Source: RUG11462 sp036308645 (GTDB lineage Bacteria > Bacillota > Clostridia > Oscillospirales > Acutalibacteraceae). Taken from it: DNA of 64,000 bases. The translations under genes were made by a program, and so were the position numbers. The notes below the pieces were generated by a model that saw nothing but the letters and a program-made list of their open reading frames with translations, did no database searches and was not told where the DNA came from. Shown piece by piece: positions 35,641 through 44,273 of this stretch (position 1 is its first letter; each line of letters starts with the position of its first letter). The DNA lies in assembly GCA_036308645.1 (NCBI GenBank), contig JAXJVH010000050.1, positions 124,001-188,000 on the forward strand, in the 5' to 3' direction.

Positions 35641-36984
35641 TTAAAGTTGTCTTATTTTATCTGCGATAAACTCTGCCTGTTCGGTAATTTTATCTGTATC
35701 TTTACCTTCAATCATTACTCTTATTAAAGGCTCTGTTCCCGAAGCACGAACCAACACTCTGCCGTCGTTTCCAAGTTCTTGTTCAACTTGATTTATAGCG
35801 GTTTTTACTTCCGAGTCATCGGCATAAATCTCTTTTACTTCTTTTGTTACGGTTATGTTAACCAAAACCTGTGGGAACTGTTCCATAACAGTCGCTAATT
35901 CCTTTAAAGATTTACCCGAGCGTTTCATAATGGCGAGCAACTGAATTGCCGACAACTGACCGTCGCCTGTTGACGCATAATCAAGAAAAATAATATGGCC
36001 TGATTGTTCGCCGCCGATTATATAGCCTTTATCACGCATTTCTTCAAGCACGTATCTGTCGCCGACTTTGGTAGCAACAACTTTTATGCCTTCACGTTCT
36101 GCAAATTTAAAGAAACCGATATTGGTCATAACCGTCATTACAACTGTATTTTTTGCCAGCGTATTTCGCTTATTCATATCATCAGCCGCAATGGCGATAA
36201 TCATATCACCGTCAACAATACTGCCCTCGCTATCAACCGCCAAGCATCTGTCAGCGTCACCGTCAAAAGCAATACCGCAATCGCAACCGTTTTCAACTAC
36301 ATACTTCTGCAAGTTTTCCAGATGAGTAGAACCGCAGTTATCATTGATATTAATTCCGTTAGGCTTATTTCCTATAATCAAACATTCAGCGCCAAGCGAA
36401 GTAAACACTTTTTCAGCGGTAACCGATGAAGCGCCGTTTGCACAGTCAAAAGCAATTTTCATACCTTTTAAATCAACATCAATCGTTGAAAGAAGATGAG
36501 AAATATATAAATCAACTGCGTCGTGTCTTTCAATTAAAATACCGAGATTTTCATTTTTCGGAAGTTCGATTTCTTCTTCTCTGTCAAGGACAATTGTCTC
36601 TATTTCTTCCTCCATACTGTCGGGAAGTTTAAATCCGTCCTTATCAAAAAGTTTAATTCCGTTATATTCAAAAGGATTGTGCGACGCCGAAATCATAATT
36701 CCTGCGCTGCAACCCAGTTCTTTGATTAAAAAAGCGGCGCACGGAGTCGGAACTACGCCGACGGTTACGGCGTCTGCCCCTACCGAACAAAGTCCCGCAA
36801 CCAAAGCGGCTTCAAGCATATCACAGGAAATACGCGTATCTTTACCTATCAAAATCTTCGGTTTTTTATTGCAATGTCTTGCAAGCACTTCTGCCGCCGC
36901 CTTACCGATTTTCATGCTAATCTCGGCAGTAAGTTCATGATTTGCAACTCCTCTTGCGCCGTCTGTACCGAATAATCTGCCCAT
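35641..36984 (-). CDS. glmM: Phosphoglucosamine mutase
   Basis: Interconverts glucosamine-6-P and glucosamine-1-P for UDP-GlcNAc and cell wall synthesis. 447 residues, four-domain phosphohexomutase: GTDGARGVAN at the start, phosphoserine loop ISASHNP (S101), metal loop DGDADR, sugar loop GGEQSGHI and phosphate loop RASGTEPLIRVM. Length and motifs are fully typical. It follows ruvB by 22 bases. Confidence 0.96.
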   Translation of the reverse strand: MGRLFGTDGARGVANHELTAEISMKIGKAAAEVLARHCNKKPKILIGKDTRISCDMLEAALVAGLCSVGADAVTVGVVPTPCAAFLIKELGCSAGIMISASHNPFEYNGIKLFDKDGFKLPDSMEEEIETIVLDREEEIELPKNENLGILIERHDAVDLYISHLLSTIDVDLKGMKIAFDCANGASSVTAEKVFTSLGAECLIIGNKPNGININDNCGSTHLENLQKYVVENGCDCGIAFDGDADRCLAVDSEGSIVDGDMIIAIAADDMNKRNTLAKNTVVMTVMTNIGFFKFAEREGIKVVATKVGDRYVLEEMRDKGYIIGGEQSGHIIFLDYASTGDGQLSAIQLLAIMKRSGKSLKELATVMEQFPQVLVNITVTKEVKEIYADDSEVKTAINQVEQELGNDGRVLVRASGTEPLIRVMIEGKDTDKITEQAEFIADKIRQL

Positions 36985-37006
36985 CTATATTATCTCCTTT
37001 TTAAAA

Positions 37007-38035
37007 TTAAAAGGTCATCTGACCGTTCTTTGTAAGTCCTAAATGTTTATATGCCAAATCCGTTACACATCTGCCTCTTGCGGTACGGGATAAAAAACCA
37101 ATCTGCATTAAATAAGGCTCGTAAACGTCCTCAATCGTAACCGTTTCCTCATTCAAAGCGGCAGCTAAAGTTTCAAGTCCGACAGGTCCGCCGTTATATG
37201 TAGTAATAATTATATTCAAAAGACGTCTGTCAAATTCATCAAGCCCCAACTCGTCAATTTCAAATCGGTTGAGCGCATTTCTTGCCACATCTTCCGTAAT
37301 TACACCGTCAAATTCAACCTCGGCAACATCTCGAACACGTTTAAGCAATCTGTTTGCAATACGAGGAGTACCTCGTGAACGAGACGCAATTTCCAAAGCG
37401 CCGTCACGAGTAACGTCAACGCCTAATATTCCGGCAGAACGCATTACAATATCGCCCAGTTCTTCGGGTGAATACAGTTCTAACCGAAGAAGAATACCGA
37501 ATCTGTCACGAAGCGGAGCGGTAAGTTGACCTGAACGGGTAGTAGCGCCGATAAGCGTAAACTTCGGCAAATCAAGTCTTATTGACCTTGCCGAAGGACC
37601 TTTGCCTATGATAATATCAAGGCTGTAATCCTCCATAGCAGGGTAAAGAATTTCCTCAACCGAGCGTGAAAGACGATGAATTTCATCAATAAACAACACG
37701 TCGCCCGGCTGCAAATTTGTAAGAAGCGCCGCCAAATCTCCCTGCTTTTCGATTGCAGGACCCGAAGTGACGCGCAAATTAACGCCCATTTCATTGGCTA
37801 CAATTCCTGCAAGAGTAGTTTTACCTAGTCCCGGAGGGCCGTAAAGCAAAACATGATCACGCGACTCTCCTCTTCCCTTTGAAGCAGTCATATATATTGA
37901 AAGATTTTCTTTAACTTTTTGTTGACCGATATATTCGTCAAGCGTTTTCGGGCGAAGCGAAACCTCGATTTCAGCGTCGGCGTTTTCCGAAAACTCGGTT
38001 GCGACTATTCGGTTTTCCAAATCCATTTCACTCAT
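37007..38035 (-). CDS. ruvB: Holliday junction branch migration ATPase RuvB
   Basis: Hexameric AAA+ motor that drives branch migration with RuvA. 342 residues: ASLRPKTLDEYIGQ-type start, Walker A GPPGLGKTT, Walker B FIDEIHRLS, arginine-finger segment GATTRSGQLTAPLRDRFG, and a C-terminal winged-helix ending RTARGRCVTDLAYKHLG. ruvA lies 13 bases upstream. Confidence 0.97.
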   Translation of the reverse strand: MSEMDLENRIVATEFSENADAEIEVSLRPKTLDEYIGQQKVKENLSIYMTASKGRGESRDHVLLYGPPGLGKTTLAGIVANEMGVNLRVTSGPAIEKQGDLAALLTNLQPGDVLFIDEIHRLSRSVEEILYPAMEDYSLDIIIGKGPSARSIRLDLPKFTLIGATTRSGQLTAPLRDRFGILLRLELYSPEELGDIVMRSAGILGVDVTRDGALEIASRSRGTPRIANRLLKRVRDVAEVEFDGVITEDVARNALNRFEIDELGLDEFDRRLLNIIITTYNGGPVGLETLAAALNEETVTIEDVYEPYLMQIGFLSRTARGRCVTDLAYKHLGLTKNGQMTF

Positions 38036-38048
38036 ATTTCTTCCTCAA

Positions 38049-38645
38049 TTAAAATAAATATTTTAAAGCGTCTTTAATAATCTGTTCGGTATCTTTTGAA
38101 GTATCGCATTTTGAAACGGCTGATTTAGCCTCCGACTGCGAGTATCCGAGCGCCATTAAAGCAGAAATAGCCTCGTTTTTTCCGCTCGCACTTCCCTTTT
38201 CCGAAATAATGTCAGAACTTTCAATTCCCTCATCGGAAACGGAAATGCCCACTTTATCTTTAAGTTCAAGAACAATTCTCTGCGCCACTTTAGGGCCTAC
38301 TCCCTGCGCACGGGTAAGTGTTTTCGAATCGCCTGTGGAAACCGCAGAACAAAAAGCATTCGGAGAAAGTTCAGATAAAATACTGATAGCCGCTTTAGGG
38401 CCTACGCCGTTTACGGAAATAAGCAATTTAAAAGCCTCAAGTTCTTCTTTTGTGAAAAACCCGAATAAATCAACAGCGTCTTCACGAACATTCATATATG
38501 TGAATAAAAAGACCTGTTTTCCTGTTTCGGGCAGTTGTCTTAACGTATTATAAGTAATTCTGCAACCGTATCCAACTCCGCCGCACTCAACAACCGCTGT
38601 GGTAGGATCCGTATAAGTAAGCGTTCCGTTCAACGAATAAATCAT
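38049..38645 (-). CDS. ruvA: Holliday junction-binding protein RuvA
   Basis: Tetrameric junction clamp that recruits RuvB. 198 residues: OB-fold start MIYSLNGTLTY, helix-hairpin-helix repeats (LISVNGVGPKAAISIL, RAQGVGPKVAQRIVLELKDK) and a C-terminal three-helix RuvB-binding domain (ALMALGYSQSEAKSAV). It sits between ruvC and ruvB in one transcript. Confidence 0.97.
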   Translation of the reverse strand: MIYSLNGTLTYTDPTTAVVECGGVGYGCRITYNTLRQLPETGKQVFLFTYMNVREDAVDLFGFFTKEELEAFKLLISVNGVGPKAAISILSELSPNAFCSAVSTGDSKTLTRAQGVGPKVAQRIVLELKDKVGISVSDEGIESSDIISEKGSASGKNEAISALMALGYSQSEAKSAVSKCDTSKDTEQIIKDALKYLF

Positions 38646-38657
38646 AACATACTCCGT

Positions 38658-39158
38658 TTATTTCAAATTTTTAAGTCTTTCAGCCAATGAGCCGGCCGAA
38701 TGGGCGTGACATATTGCAACCGCTAATGCGTCGGCGGTATCATCGGGTTTCGGAACCGACCGCAAATTAAGCAACATTCTTGTCATTTCCTGCACCTGCT
38801 GTTTTATGGCCTTGCCGTAGCCCGTAACCGCCTGTTTCACCTGCAAAGGAGTGTATTCCGCAATATCCATACCCCTTTGTTTAGCGGCTAAAATGCAGAT
38901 ACCTCTCGCCTCGGCAACACCGATTGCGGTAGTAGCGTTTGTATTAAAAAACAACTGCTCAATTGAAAGTGCTTCGGGGCGGTACTTATCCAAAATAACG
39001 CATAATTCATTATATATCTGCAAAAGTCTGTCGTTAAGTTCATTATCCTTTGAAGTGGTAATAGCGCCGTAGTCGATTACATTAAACTTATTAGCCTTAT
39101 ATTCGATTACGCCGTAACCGACAATTGCATATCCCGGGTCCAACCCTAAAATTATCAT
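38658..39158 (-). CDS. ruvC: Holliday junction resolvase RuvC
   Basis: Cuts Holliday junctions symmetrically. 166 residues, RNase H fold with the acidic set: Asp7 in LGLDPGYAIVGYG, Glu in SIEQLFF (about 69) and the C-terminal pair in PDDTADALAVAICH. It heads the ruvC-ruvA-ruvB-glmM transcript, which has a clear promoter 45 bp upstream. Confidence 0.96.
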   Translation of the reverse strand: MIILGLDPGYAIVGYGVIEYKANKFNVIDYGAITTSKDNELNDRLLQIYNELCVILDKYRPEALSIEQLFFNTNATTAIGVAEARGICILAAKQRGMDIAEYTPLQVKQAVTGYGKAIKQQVQEMTRMLLNLRSVPKPDDTADALAVAICHAHSAGSLAERLKNLK

Positions 39159-39203
39159 AATTTCCTCTTTTTACATATATATTCCAGTTTACATTATTGA
39201 TTG

Positions 39204-39232
39204 ATTATATCACATATTAATGCAAAACGCAA
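39204..39232 (-). promoter_or_regulatory. Promoter of the ruvCAB-glmM operon
   Basis: Minus strand TTGCGT and TATAAT spaced 17 bp, with an extended TG before the -10. The rest of the divergent gap (39233-39399) is AT-rich and holds nothing else I can support. No obvious LexA box was seen by eye. Confidence 0.6.
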
Positions 39233-39399
39233 TTAATTTATTTAAAATTCAAAGTTTTTTAACAAAGAAAAATCCTGTAATGCAATTGAATGAATACAAA
39301 TACATAACAAGATTAATTATTTATGTTAAAATTAAGCTATTTACTGCAATATACAGTAATAAAAATAAAATAACACAAAAACTGTTTTTTGTTTGCTTG

Positions 39400-39428
39400 T
39401 CATAAAGGAAAAACTGTAAGCATAAACT
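39400..39428 (+). promoter_or_regulatory. Candidate sigma-E promoter of spoIVA
   Basis: TCATAAA and CATAAACT, spaced 14 bp, resemble the sporulation sigma-E -35 (KMATATT) and -10 (CATACAMT) boxes, 41 bases before the spoIVA start. SpoIVA is a classic mother-cell sigma-E target. Confidence 0.5.
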
Positions 39429-39469
39429 TTTACAAATAAAATAAAAAGACTTTTGCGGAGGACAGATAT

Positions 39470-40948
39470 ATGGAAAAAAACAAAATTTACAAAGATATTG
39501 CGACAAGAACAGGCGGAGATATTTACATCGGAGTTGTAGGCCCTGTAAGAACCGGTAAATCAACCTTTATTAAAAAATTTATGGATAATCTGGTTATACC
39601 TAATATAAACGATGATTTTCAGCGTGAACGTGCTAACGATGAACTGCCTCAATCTGCGGCAGGCAGAACAATTATGACTACCGAGCCGAAATTTATTCCT
39701 GAAGAAGCGGTAAACGTTACGCTTGACAGCAACGCGTCTTTTAACGTTCGCCTTATTGACTGCGTAGGCTATATAGTTCCGAGCGCAATCGGTTACATAG
39801 AAGACGAAACTCCGAGAATGGTTATGACGCCCTGGTATGACGAGCCTATTCCTTTTAATATGGCGGCGGAAATCGGCACAAAAAAAGTAATTACCGAACA
39901 TTCTACAATAGGGCTTGTAATCACCACCGACGGTTCGATAAGCGATATAGAGCGTGATGAATACAAAGAGGCAGAAGAAAGAGTAATTAATGAATTAAAA
40001 GAAATTAACAAGCCTTTTATAATTTTAATGAACTGTATGTATCCCGAAAGCGAAAACGTAAAAAGTATGTGCAATGAACTTACCGAAAAATATAATGTCC
40101 CTGTTCTTCCGGTAAACTGCCTTGACCTCGACGAAGCAAAAATCAGAGAAATAATTTCAAAAGTTCTGTTCTGTTTCCCCGTTAAGGAAATCAGATTTGA
40201 TATTCCGAAATGGATTAATTCATTGGGTAAAGACGACAAGATTAAATCTACTGTCTTCAAGGCAATTTCCGAAAATTCATCAAAAATAGAGAAAATAAGC
40301 GATTGCAATACGCTTGCCGAAAAATTATGCGGTTGCGAATTGATTGAAGGTGCTTCGCTTTCGGATATAGACCTTGGAATAGGCAGTGTAAAACTAAAAG
40401 TAAATCTTTTAAAATCGCTGTTTTATGATGTTATTTCTGAAAAATCGGGTATGACAGTTAAAAACGACCGAGAACTGATGGATATTATGTGTTCATTAGC
40501 CGCAACAAAATCTCATTACGACCGCATAAAAGACGCTTTGGAACAAGTTGAAGCGACAGGCTACGGTATTGTAATGCCTACAATAGAAGAACTTAAACTT
40601 GAACCGCCCGAAATTATGAAGCAAGGCGGACGTTACGGAGTAAGACTAAAGGCAAGCGCACCGTCAATACACCTTATGAAAGCCAATATTTCTACAGAGG
40701 TAAGTCCTATTGTCGGCAGCGAAAAGCAGTCGGAAGACCTTGTAATGTCGCTTATGAGCGAATTTGACGAAGATCCACTTAAAATTTGGGATTCAAACAT
40801 CTTCGGAAAATCTTTAAACGAACTTGTAAACGAAGGCTTACATTCTAAACTTGCAAGATTACCCGAAGAAGCAAGATTAAGACTTTCGCAAACGCTCGAA
40901 CGCCTTATAAACGAAGGTTGCAGCGGATTAATTTGCATTATTTTATAA
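39470..40948 (+). CDS. spoIVA: Stage IV sporulation protein A (spore coat morphogenetic ATPase)
   Basis: Polymerises with ATP on the forespore surface to form the base on which the coat is built. 492 residues, the usual length. A TRAFAC-like N-terminal ATPase opens KIYKDIATRTGGDIYIGVVGPVRTGKSTFIK (Walker A 24-32) and includes TEPKFIPEEAV and LIDCVGYIVP. A middle domain and a C-terminal end LINEGCSGLICIIL, hydrophobic as expected for binding the coat-anchoring protein SpoVM, follow. RBS GGAGGACAGATAT precedes the ATG. Its presence marks the organism as an endospore former or a recent descendant of one. Confidence 0.96.
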   Translation: MEKNKIYKDIATRTGGDIYIGVVGPVRTGKSTFIKKFMDNLVIPNINDDFQRERANDELPQSAAGRTIMTTEPKFIPEEAVNVTLDSNASFNVRLIDCVGYIVPSAIGYIEDETPRMVMTPWYDEPIPFNMAAEIGTKKVITEHSTIGLVITTDGSISDIERDEYKEAEERVINELKEINKPFIILMNCMYPESENVKSMCNELTEKYNVPVLPVNCLDLDEAKIREIISKVLFCFPVKEIRFDIPKWINSLGKDDKIKSTVFKAISENSSKIEKISDCNTLAEKLCGCELIEGASLSDIDLGIGSVKLKVNLLKSLFYDVISEKSGMTVKNDRELMDIMCSLAATKSHYDRIKDALEQVEATGYGIVMPTIEELKLEPPEIMKQGGRYGVRLKASAPSIHLMKANISTEVSPIVGSEKQSEDLVMSLMSEFDEDPLKIWDSNIFGKSLNELVNEGLHSKLARLPEEARLRLSQTLERLINEGCSGLICIIL

Positions 40949-41016
40949 AAACACTTGCTTTTTTTATAAAGATAGTATAAAATAAATAAAATAAACAAAC
41001 AGGAGAGTTATTAATT

Positions 41017-41388
41017 ATGAATTTTAATTTACTTGCAAACACAAACACAACTTCGAGTTCTTTTATTCTCATCATTTACATTGTAATTATCGTTGCTGCT
41101 ATGTACTTCTTTATGATTAGACCTAACAAGAAAAAACAGCAGAAAGAAGAACAGATGAGAAACAGCATTGAAGTAGGAAATGAAATTCTTACCATCGGCG
41201 GTATTTTCGGTAAAGTTGTTGCCGTTAAAGAAGATTCTTTCATTGTTGAGTCAGGTCCGGAACGTTCAAAAATCAGAATTGCAAAATGGGCTATTCAACA
41301 GAATTTCTCTGCTACAGAAGCTGAACCTAAAGAGGTTATCAAAGGTAAAAAAGCCAAAAAATCAGAAGAAAAGAAAGAAACAAAATAA
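41017..41388 (+). CDS. yajC: Preprotein translocase auxiliary subunit YajC
   Basis: A 123-residue single-pass membrane protein associated with SecDF-YidC. Helix at about 17-38 (FILIIYIVIIVAAMYFFMIRP) followed by the family's RPNKKKQQKEEQMRNSIEVGNEILTIGGIFGKVVAV segment and a Lys/Glu-rich tail. RBS AGGAGAG precedes the ATG. secD/secF do not follow here; a terminator does. Confidence 0.93.
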   Translation: MNFNLLANTNTTSSSFILIIYIVIIVAAMYFFMIRPNKKKQQKEEQMRNSIEVGNEILTIGGIFGKVVAVKEDSFIVESGPERSKIRIAKWAIQQNFSATEAEPKEVIKGKKAKKSEEKKETK

Positions 41389-41407
41389 TTTAACCGTTCT
41401 AAAAATC

Positions 41408-41455
41408 ATCACTCCCGAATACCTTTTATTAAAAAGGTTTGGGAGTGATTTTTTG
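41408..41455 (+). terminator. Terminator of yajC, overlapping the RBS of the next gene
   Basis: ATCACTCCC (41408-41416) pairs with GGGAGTGAT (41441-41449), with an inner ACCTTTT/AAAAGGT stem and TTTTT after it. The 3' arm GGGAGTG also serves as the Shine-Dalgarno of the TTG start at 41453. Confidence 0.85.
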
Positions 41456-41851
41456 TATACTTCAAAAGTTGTTAAAAATCAGATGATAAAGCCTCTTTTA
41501 TGGGGATTTGCGGTTTCAGTTATATCTTCGGTACTTATAACCGTTGTCTGTGCTGTGGCGGCTACTAATATATCGGTTTCCGATGACGGGCTGTTAATAA
41601 TGTCGTTGGTATGTATGAGTTTAGGCGCATTTTTCGGCGGTATGGCTGCCGCAAAAATTTATAAAGAAAAAGGCTTTTTGATAGGTGCTTTAAACGGAGC
41701 AATTTTTTTCTTTTTATCCACAGTTATTTCTTTTGCTTTAAACGCAGACGCTATGACTCTTATTTCATTGATTAAACTTATTATATTCACATTATCTTCA
41801 ATGATAGGCGGAGTTATAGGAGTAAATATTAAACGCAAAAGAAGTTTTTAA
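41453..41851 (+). CDS. TIGR04086 family membrane protein
   Basis: A 132-residue, four-helix membrane protein: MIKPLLWGFAVSVISSVLITVVCAV, then LVCMSLGAFFGGMAAAKIYKEKGFLIGALNGAIFFFLSTVI, matching the TIGR04086/YrzE group often encoded beside yajC in Firmicutes. The frame remains open far upstream into yajC (to 41180), but that is accidental. The likely start is the TTG at 41453, 5 bases after GGGAGTG; the next ATG (41483) has no Shine-Dalgarno. The RBS is embedded in the yajC terminator, so translation may depend on read-through. Function unknown. Confidence 0.78.
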   Translation: MYTSKVVKNQMIKPLLWGFAVSVISSVLITVVCAVAATNISVSDDGLLIMSLVCMSLGAFFGGMAAAKIYKEKGFLIGALNGAIFFFLSTVISFALNADAMTLISLIKLIIFTLSSMIGGVIGVNIKRKRSF

Positions 41852-43018
41852 ATGAAAAAACTTTTTACGATTATACTTATATTCAGCCTGCTTTCTTCCT
41901 GCGCTTATAAAGAATCAAACCCTTATGAAAACGAAACAAAAGATTCAACAAACAGTTCATTAAAAGGGATATGGCTAAGTTGTTATGAACTTGATTTCAG
42001 CGACAAAAGCGAAAAAGGCTTTACAACTAATATAAATAAGATTTTCAGCGATATTAAAGCCAAAGGTTTTAATGCGGTTTTTGTTCACGTAAGAAGTCAC
42101 GCCGACGCTTATTACAGTTCAAAATATTTTCCTACTTCCGCTTTTATTTCAAAAAAGCAAGGCGAAATTCTGAATTTTGACCCGCTTAACACAATGTGCT
42201 ATTTTGCAAAGATATATAAACTCGAAATCCATGCGTGGATAAATCCTTTTAGAATTACTTCTACAACTGATTTATCGGCTTTAGCAGAAAATAATCCCGC
42301 CTTAAAAATGATAAAATCAAACAGCAGAGAAGTAAGGCTTGCAAACGGCGGATATTATTTCAATCCGGCTTATGAATCTGTAAGAAAACTTATTTTAAAC
42401 GGCGTTGAAGAAGTTGCAAAAAACTACCCTGTCGACGGAATACATTTTGACGATTATTTTTATCCGACAACAGAAAAAGAATTTGACGACCAAGAATATG
42501 AAAAATATAAAAAAACCGCTTCTTCTCCCCTGTCGCTTTATGACTTTCGACGAGATAATATAAATAAACTTATTAAAGATGTTTATAAAACTTGTCATAA
42601 ATACGGCAAAATCTTTGGGGTAAGTCCTCATTGCAGTTTTTATTATAACTATAATACTCAATATGCCGATATAGAAAAATGGTGCAATGAAAAAGGATAT
42701 ATCGACTATATAGCACCTCAAATATATTTCGGATTTAAAACAAATGAAAAAACCGAAGACAATCAACCGCTTAAATTCAAAGCCTGTCTTGATTATTGGT
42801 TAGAAAGAACCAAAAATAAACCTATTTACATCGGACTTGCGCTGTATAAATGCGGTACAGATAACGAATGGGCAAATTATGATAATATCATTGCAAGGCA
42901 AATAAAATATTTAAACACAAAATTAACAAACGGATTTATTGTTTTTTCCTATTCATATCTAAAGCAAAACAAATCCGAAACCGAAAATATGCAAAAAGCC
43001 ATAATAAATATGAGTTAG
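41852..43018 (+). CDS. GHL10-type (PF02638/DUF187) glycoside-hydrolase-like lipoprotein
   Basis: A 388-residue exported lipoprotein: signal sequence ending in lipobox LLSSC (lipidated Cys17), then a TIM-barrel of the GHL10 family with KGIWLSCYELDF, GFNAVFVHVRSHADAYYSSKYFP, IHAWINPFRIT, VDGIHFDDYFYP (probable catalytic acidic residues) and IDYIAPQIYFGF. Family members are thought to cleave peptidoglycan-type or other beta-glycans; some act on denuded glycan strands in sporulation and germination, but the substrate here is unproven. Its ATG begins immediately after the stop of the TIGR04086 gene, so the two are translationally coupled. Confidence 0.87.
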   Translation: MKKLFTIILIFSLLSSCAYKESNPYENETKDSTNSSLKGIWLSCYELDFSDKSEKGFTTNINKIFSDIKAKGFNAVFVHVRSHADAYYSSKYFPTSAFISKKQGEILNFDPLNTMCYFAKIYKLEIHAWINPFRITSTTDLSALAENNPALKMIKSNSREVRLANGGYYFNPAYESVRKLILNGVEEVAKNYPVDGIHFDDYFYPTTEKEFDDQEYEKYKKTASSPLSLYDFRRDNINKLIKDVYKTCHKYGKIFGVSPHCSFYYNYNTQYADIEKWCNEKGYIDYIAPQIYFGFKTNEKTEDNQPLKFKACLDYWLERTKNKPIYIGLALYKCGTDNEWANYDNIIARQIKYLNTKLTNGFIVFSYSYLKQNKSETENMQKAIINMS

Positions 43019-43098
43019 CCGTACTTCTTGCTTTAATTTGTATTTTACAAAGAATTTTTTAAAGGATATAAAAGATATAGGATTTAAATAAATTAAAA

Positions 43099-43151
43099 AA
43101 AGACGGCGAGATTCGAACTCGCGGGGGATTGCTCCCTAACTGATTTCGAGT
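43099..43151 (-). pseudogene. 3' half of a tRNA-Ser gene (left island boundary)
   Basis: On the minus strand the bases read CTCGAAA (anticodon loop, CGA), TCAGT, a class II variable arm (GGGA-GCAA-TCCC), a perfect T arm (GCGAG-TTCGAAT-CTCGC) and an acceptor strand CGTCTTT. No D arm, 5' acceptor or matching anticodon stem lies upstream; the sequence before the loop is unrelated. The acceptor end is degraded (CGTCTTT with no CCA) compared with the intact tRNA-Ser at 50099. It is the displaced half expected at one end of an element integrated in a tRNA-Ser gene. Core ATTTCGAGT is at 43143-43151 (plus strand). Confidence 0.7.
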
Positions 43152-43257
43152 TTTCAAGCCAACTTTCCAAGAATAGGCTGTTTTAGGCGGTTTTTGGACG
43201 TATTTGACTTCCGCAGAAGTGCAAAAACAGGCAAAAATAGCGGTAAAAATACCATTT

Positions 43258-43278
43258 GGAGAGAACTCAGGAGAGAAC
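43258..43278 (+). repeat. Left arm-type repeat pair (GGAGAGAAC x2)
   Basis: Two direct copies of GGAGAGAAC at 43258-43266 and 43270-43278, 12 bp apart start to start, just upstream of the excisionase-like gene and 107 bp inside the left tRNA core. The same pair recurs at the right end. Confidence 0.7.
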
Positions 43279-43308
43279 AAAATCACGTCAAAAAAGGAGC
43301 AATATTTT

Positions 43309-43545
43309 ATGAACAAAACCAAAACTGAAGACTATTATAAAACAATGTTACCAAACCAACCTGATATCTTATCAGTAGCAAAAGTCCAGCAAATACTAGG
43401 GATTAGCCGACATTTTACATACGAATTGATCACAACACATCAAATCAAAGCAATGCGAATCGGCAACTCTTATAAAATCCCAAAGGTCTGTTTGATCGAA
43501 TATATTTTAAACAATCTCGGGAAGATTGGAGAGAACTCCAAGTGA
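43309..43545 (+). CDS. Excisionase-like helix-turn-helix protein
   Basis: A 78-residue DNA-binding protein with a MerR/Xis-type helix-turn-helix: ILSVAKVQQILGISRHFTYELITTHQIKAMRIGNSYKIPKVCLIEYI. The frame is open from a TTG at 43204, but AAAAGGAGCAATATTTT precedes the ATG at 43309, which I chose. It sits between the GGAGAGAAC pairs, and its last codons contain a further copy (43528-43536), the usual arrangement of an excisionase with its own binding sites at the end of an integrative element. It probably controls excision direction; with the integrase broken it may now be only a regulator. Confidence 0.75.
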   Translation: MNKTKTEDYYKTMLPNQPDILSVAKVQQILGISRHFTYELITTHQIKAMRIGNSYKIPKVCLIEYILNNLGKIGENSK

Positions 43546-43607
43546 AAAAGTGTCCTAGAACCACTTGAGTTCGAAATTTTATCGTTTGAGAGAACTTTGG
43601 AGAGAAC
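43528..43607 (+). repeat. Further GGAGAGAAC arm-type repeats
   Basis: Copies at 43528-43536 (exact), 43587-43595 (TGAGAGAAC) and 43599-43607 (exact). The last two are spaced 12 bp, as in the left pair. They lie at and after the end of the excisionase-like gene. Confidence 0.65.
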
Positions 43608-43685
43608 AAACCCAAAACACAACATCGTGGCAATACACGCTGAACGAGCTTCAAACCGACAATAAGGAAAGAAAGGCGTATTGCT

Positions 43686-44264
43686 ATGAAATTTCAAAGA
43701 CCGATCAACTGGAACGAAGTTCCCGACGTTATTACCAAAGAACAATTTTATCGCATCTGCCACATCAGTAAATCTACGGCTCTGTATCTGCTGAAAAGCG
43801 GAGCAGTTCCGTGTGAATGTTCGGGGAAGAAAACTCGATGCTACAAAATCAAAAAAGATGATGTAAAAAAGTATTTAGAGAGCAAGGGTAAGTTTCCTGA
43901 GTTATATGCTGCACCTAGAGGGTGGTACGCAAACAGCCCCACAAAACCGCCCTGTGCTTTATCTGAAGATACGGCAAATAAGCTCTATGCGTATTACACC
44001 GATCTTTTATCGGATTACAAAGATGTGATTTTTGCGCAGGATATCGTGAAGCTTACCGGATATGCCAAGGCTACGATCAATGGCTGGTGCGCTAAAGGGC
44101 ATCTCAAAAGTTTTGAGAAAGATAATAAATATTACATTCCCAAAGTATTTCTCATCGAGTTTTTCTGCTCGACCTATTTTCGTAGTATTATCCGAAAAAC
44201 TTCTTGGCATATTCAGACCATTAACGAGTTCCACTACCTTATGCAGAAAGAACGAAGCAAATAA
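43686..44264 (+). CDS. Double helix-turn-helix (excisionase-like) protein
   Basis: 192 residues containing two Xis/MerR-like helix-turn-helix units: about 14-70 (DVITKEQFYRICHISKSTALYLLKSGAVP ... RCYKIKKDDVKKYL) and about 115-165 (DVIFAQDIVKLTGYAKATINGWCAKGHLKSF ... YYIPKVFLIEFF). The second unit ends YIPKVFLIEFF, very close to YKIPKVCLIEYI in the 78-residue protein upstream, so the two genes are paralogous. GAAAGG precedes the ATG by about 10 bases. A strong terminator follows. Probably an element regulator or recombination directionality factor; no enzymatic domain is seen. Confidence 0.72.
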   Translation: MKFQRPINWNEVPDVITKEQFYRICHISKSTALYLLKSGAVPCECSGKKTRCYKIKKDDVKKYLESKGKFPELYAAPRGWYANSPTKPPCALSEDTANKLYAYYTDLLSDYKDVIFAQDIVKLTGYAKATINGWCAKGHLKSFEKDNKYYIPKVFLIEFFCSTYFRSIIRKTSWHIQTINEFHYLMQKERSK

Positions 44265-44273
44265 CCGCTTTTG

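Noticed and set aside
41180..41452. Long open frame running from inside yajC into the TIGR04086 gene
   Set aside because: It is antiphase to a clear yajC gene, has no RBS, and the family's N-terminus begins only after the terminator; the TTG at 41453 with GGGAGTG is better.
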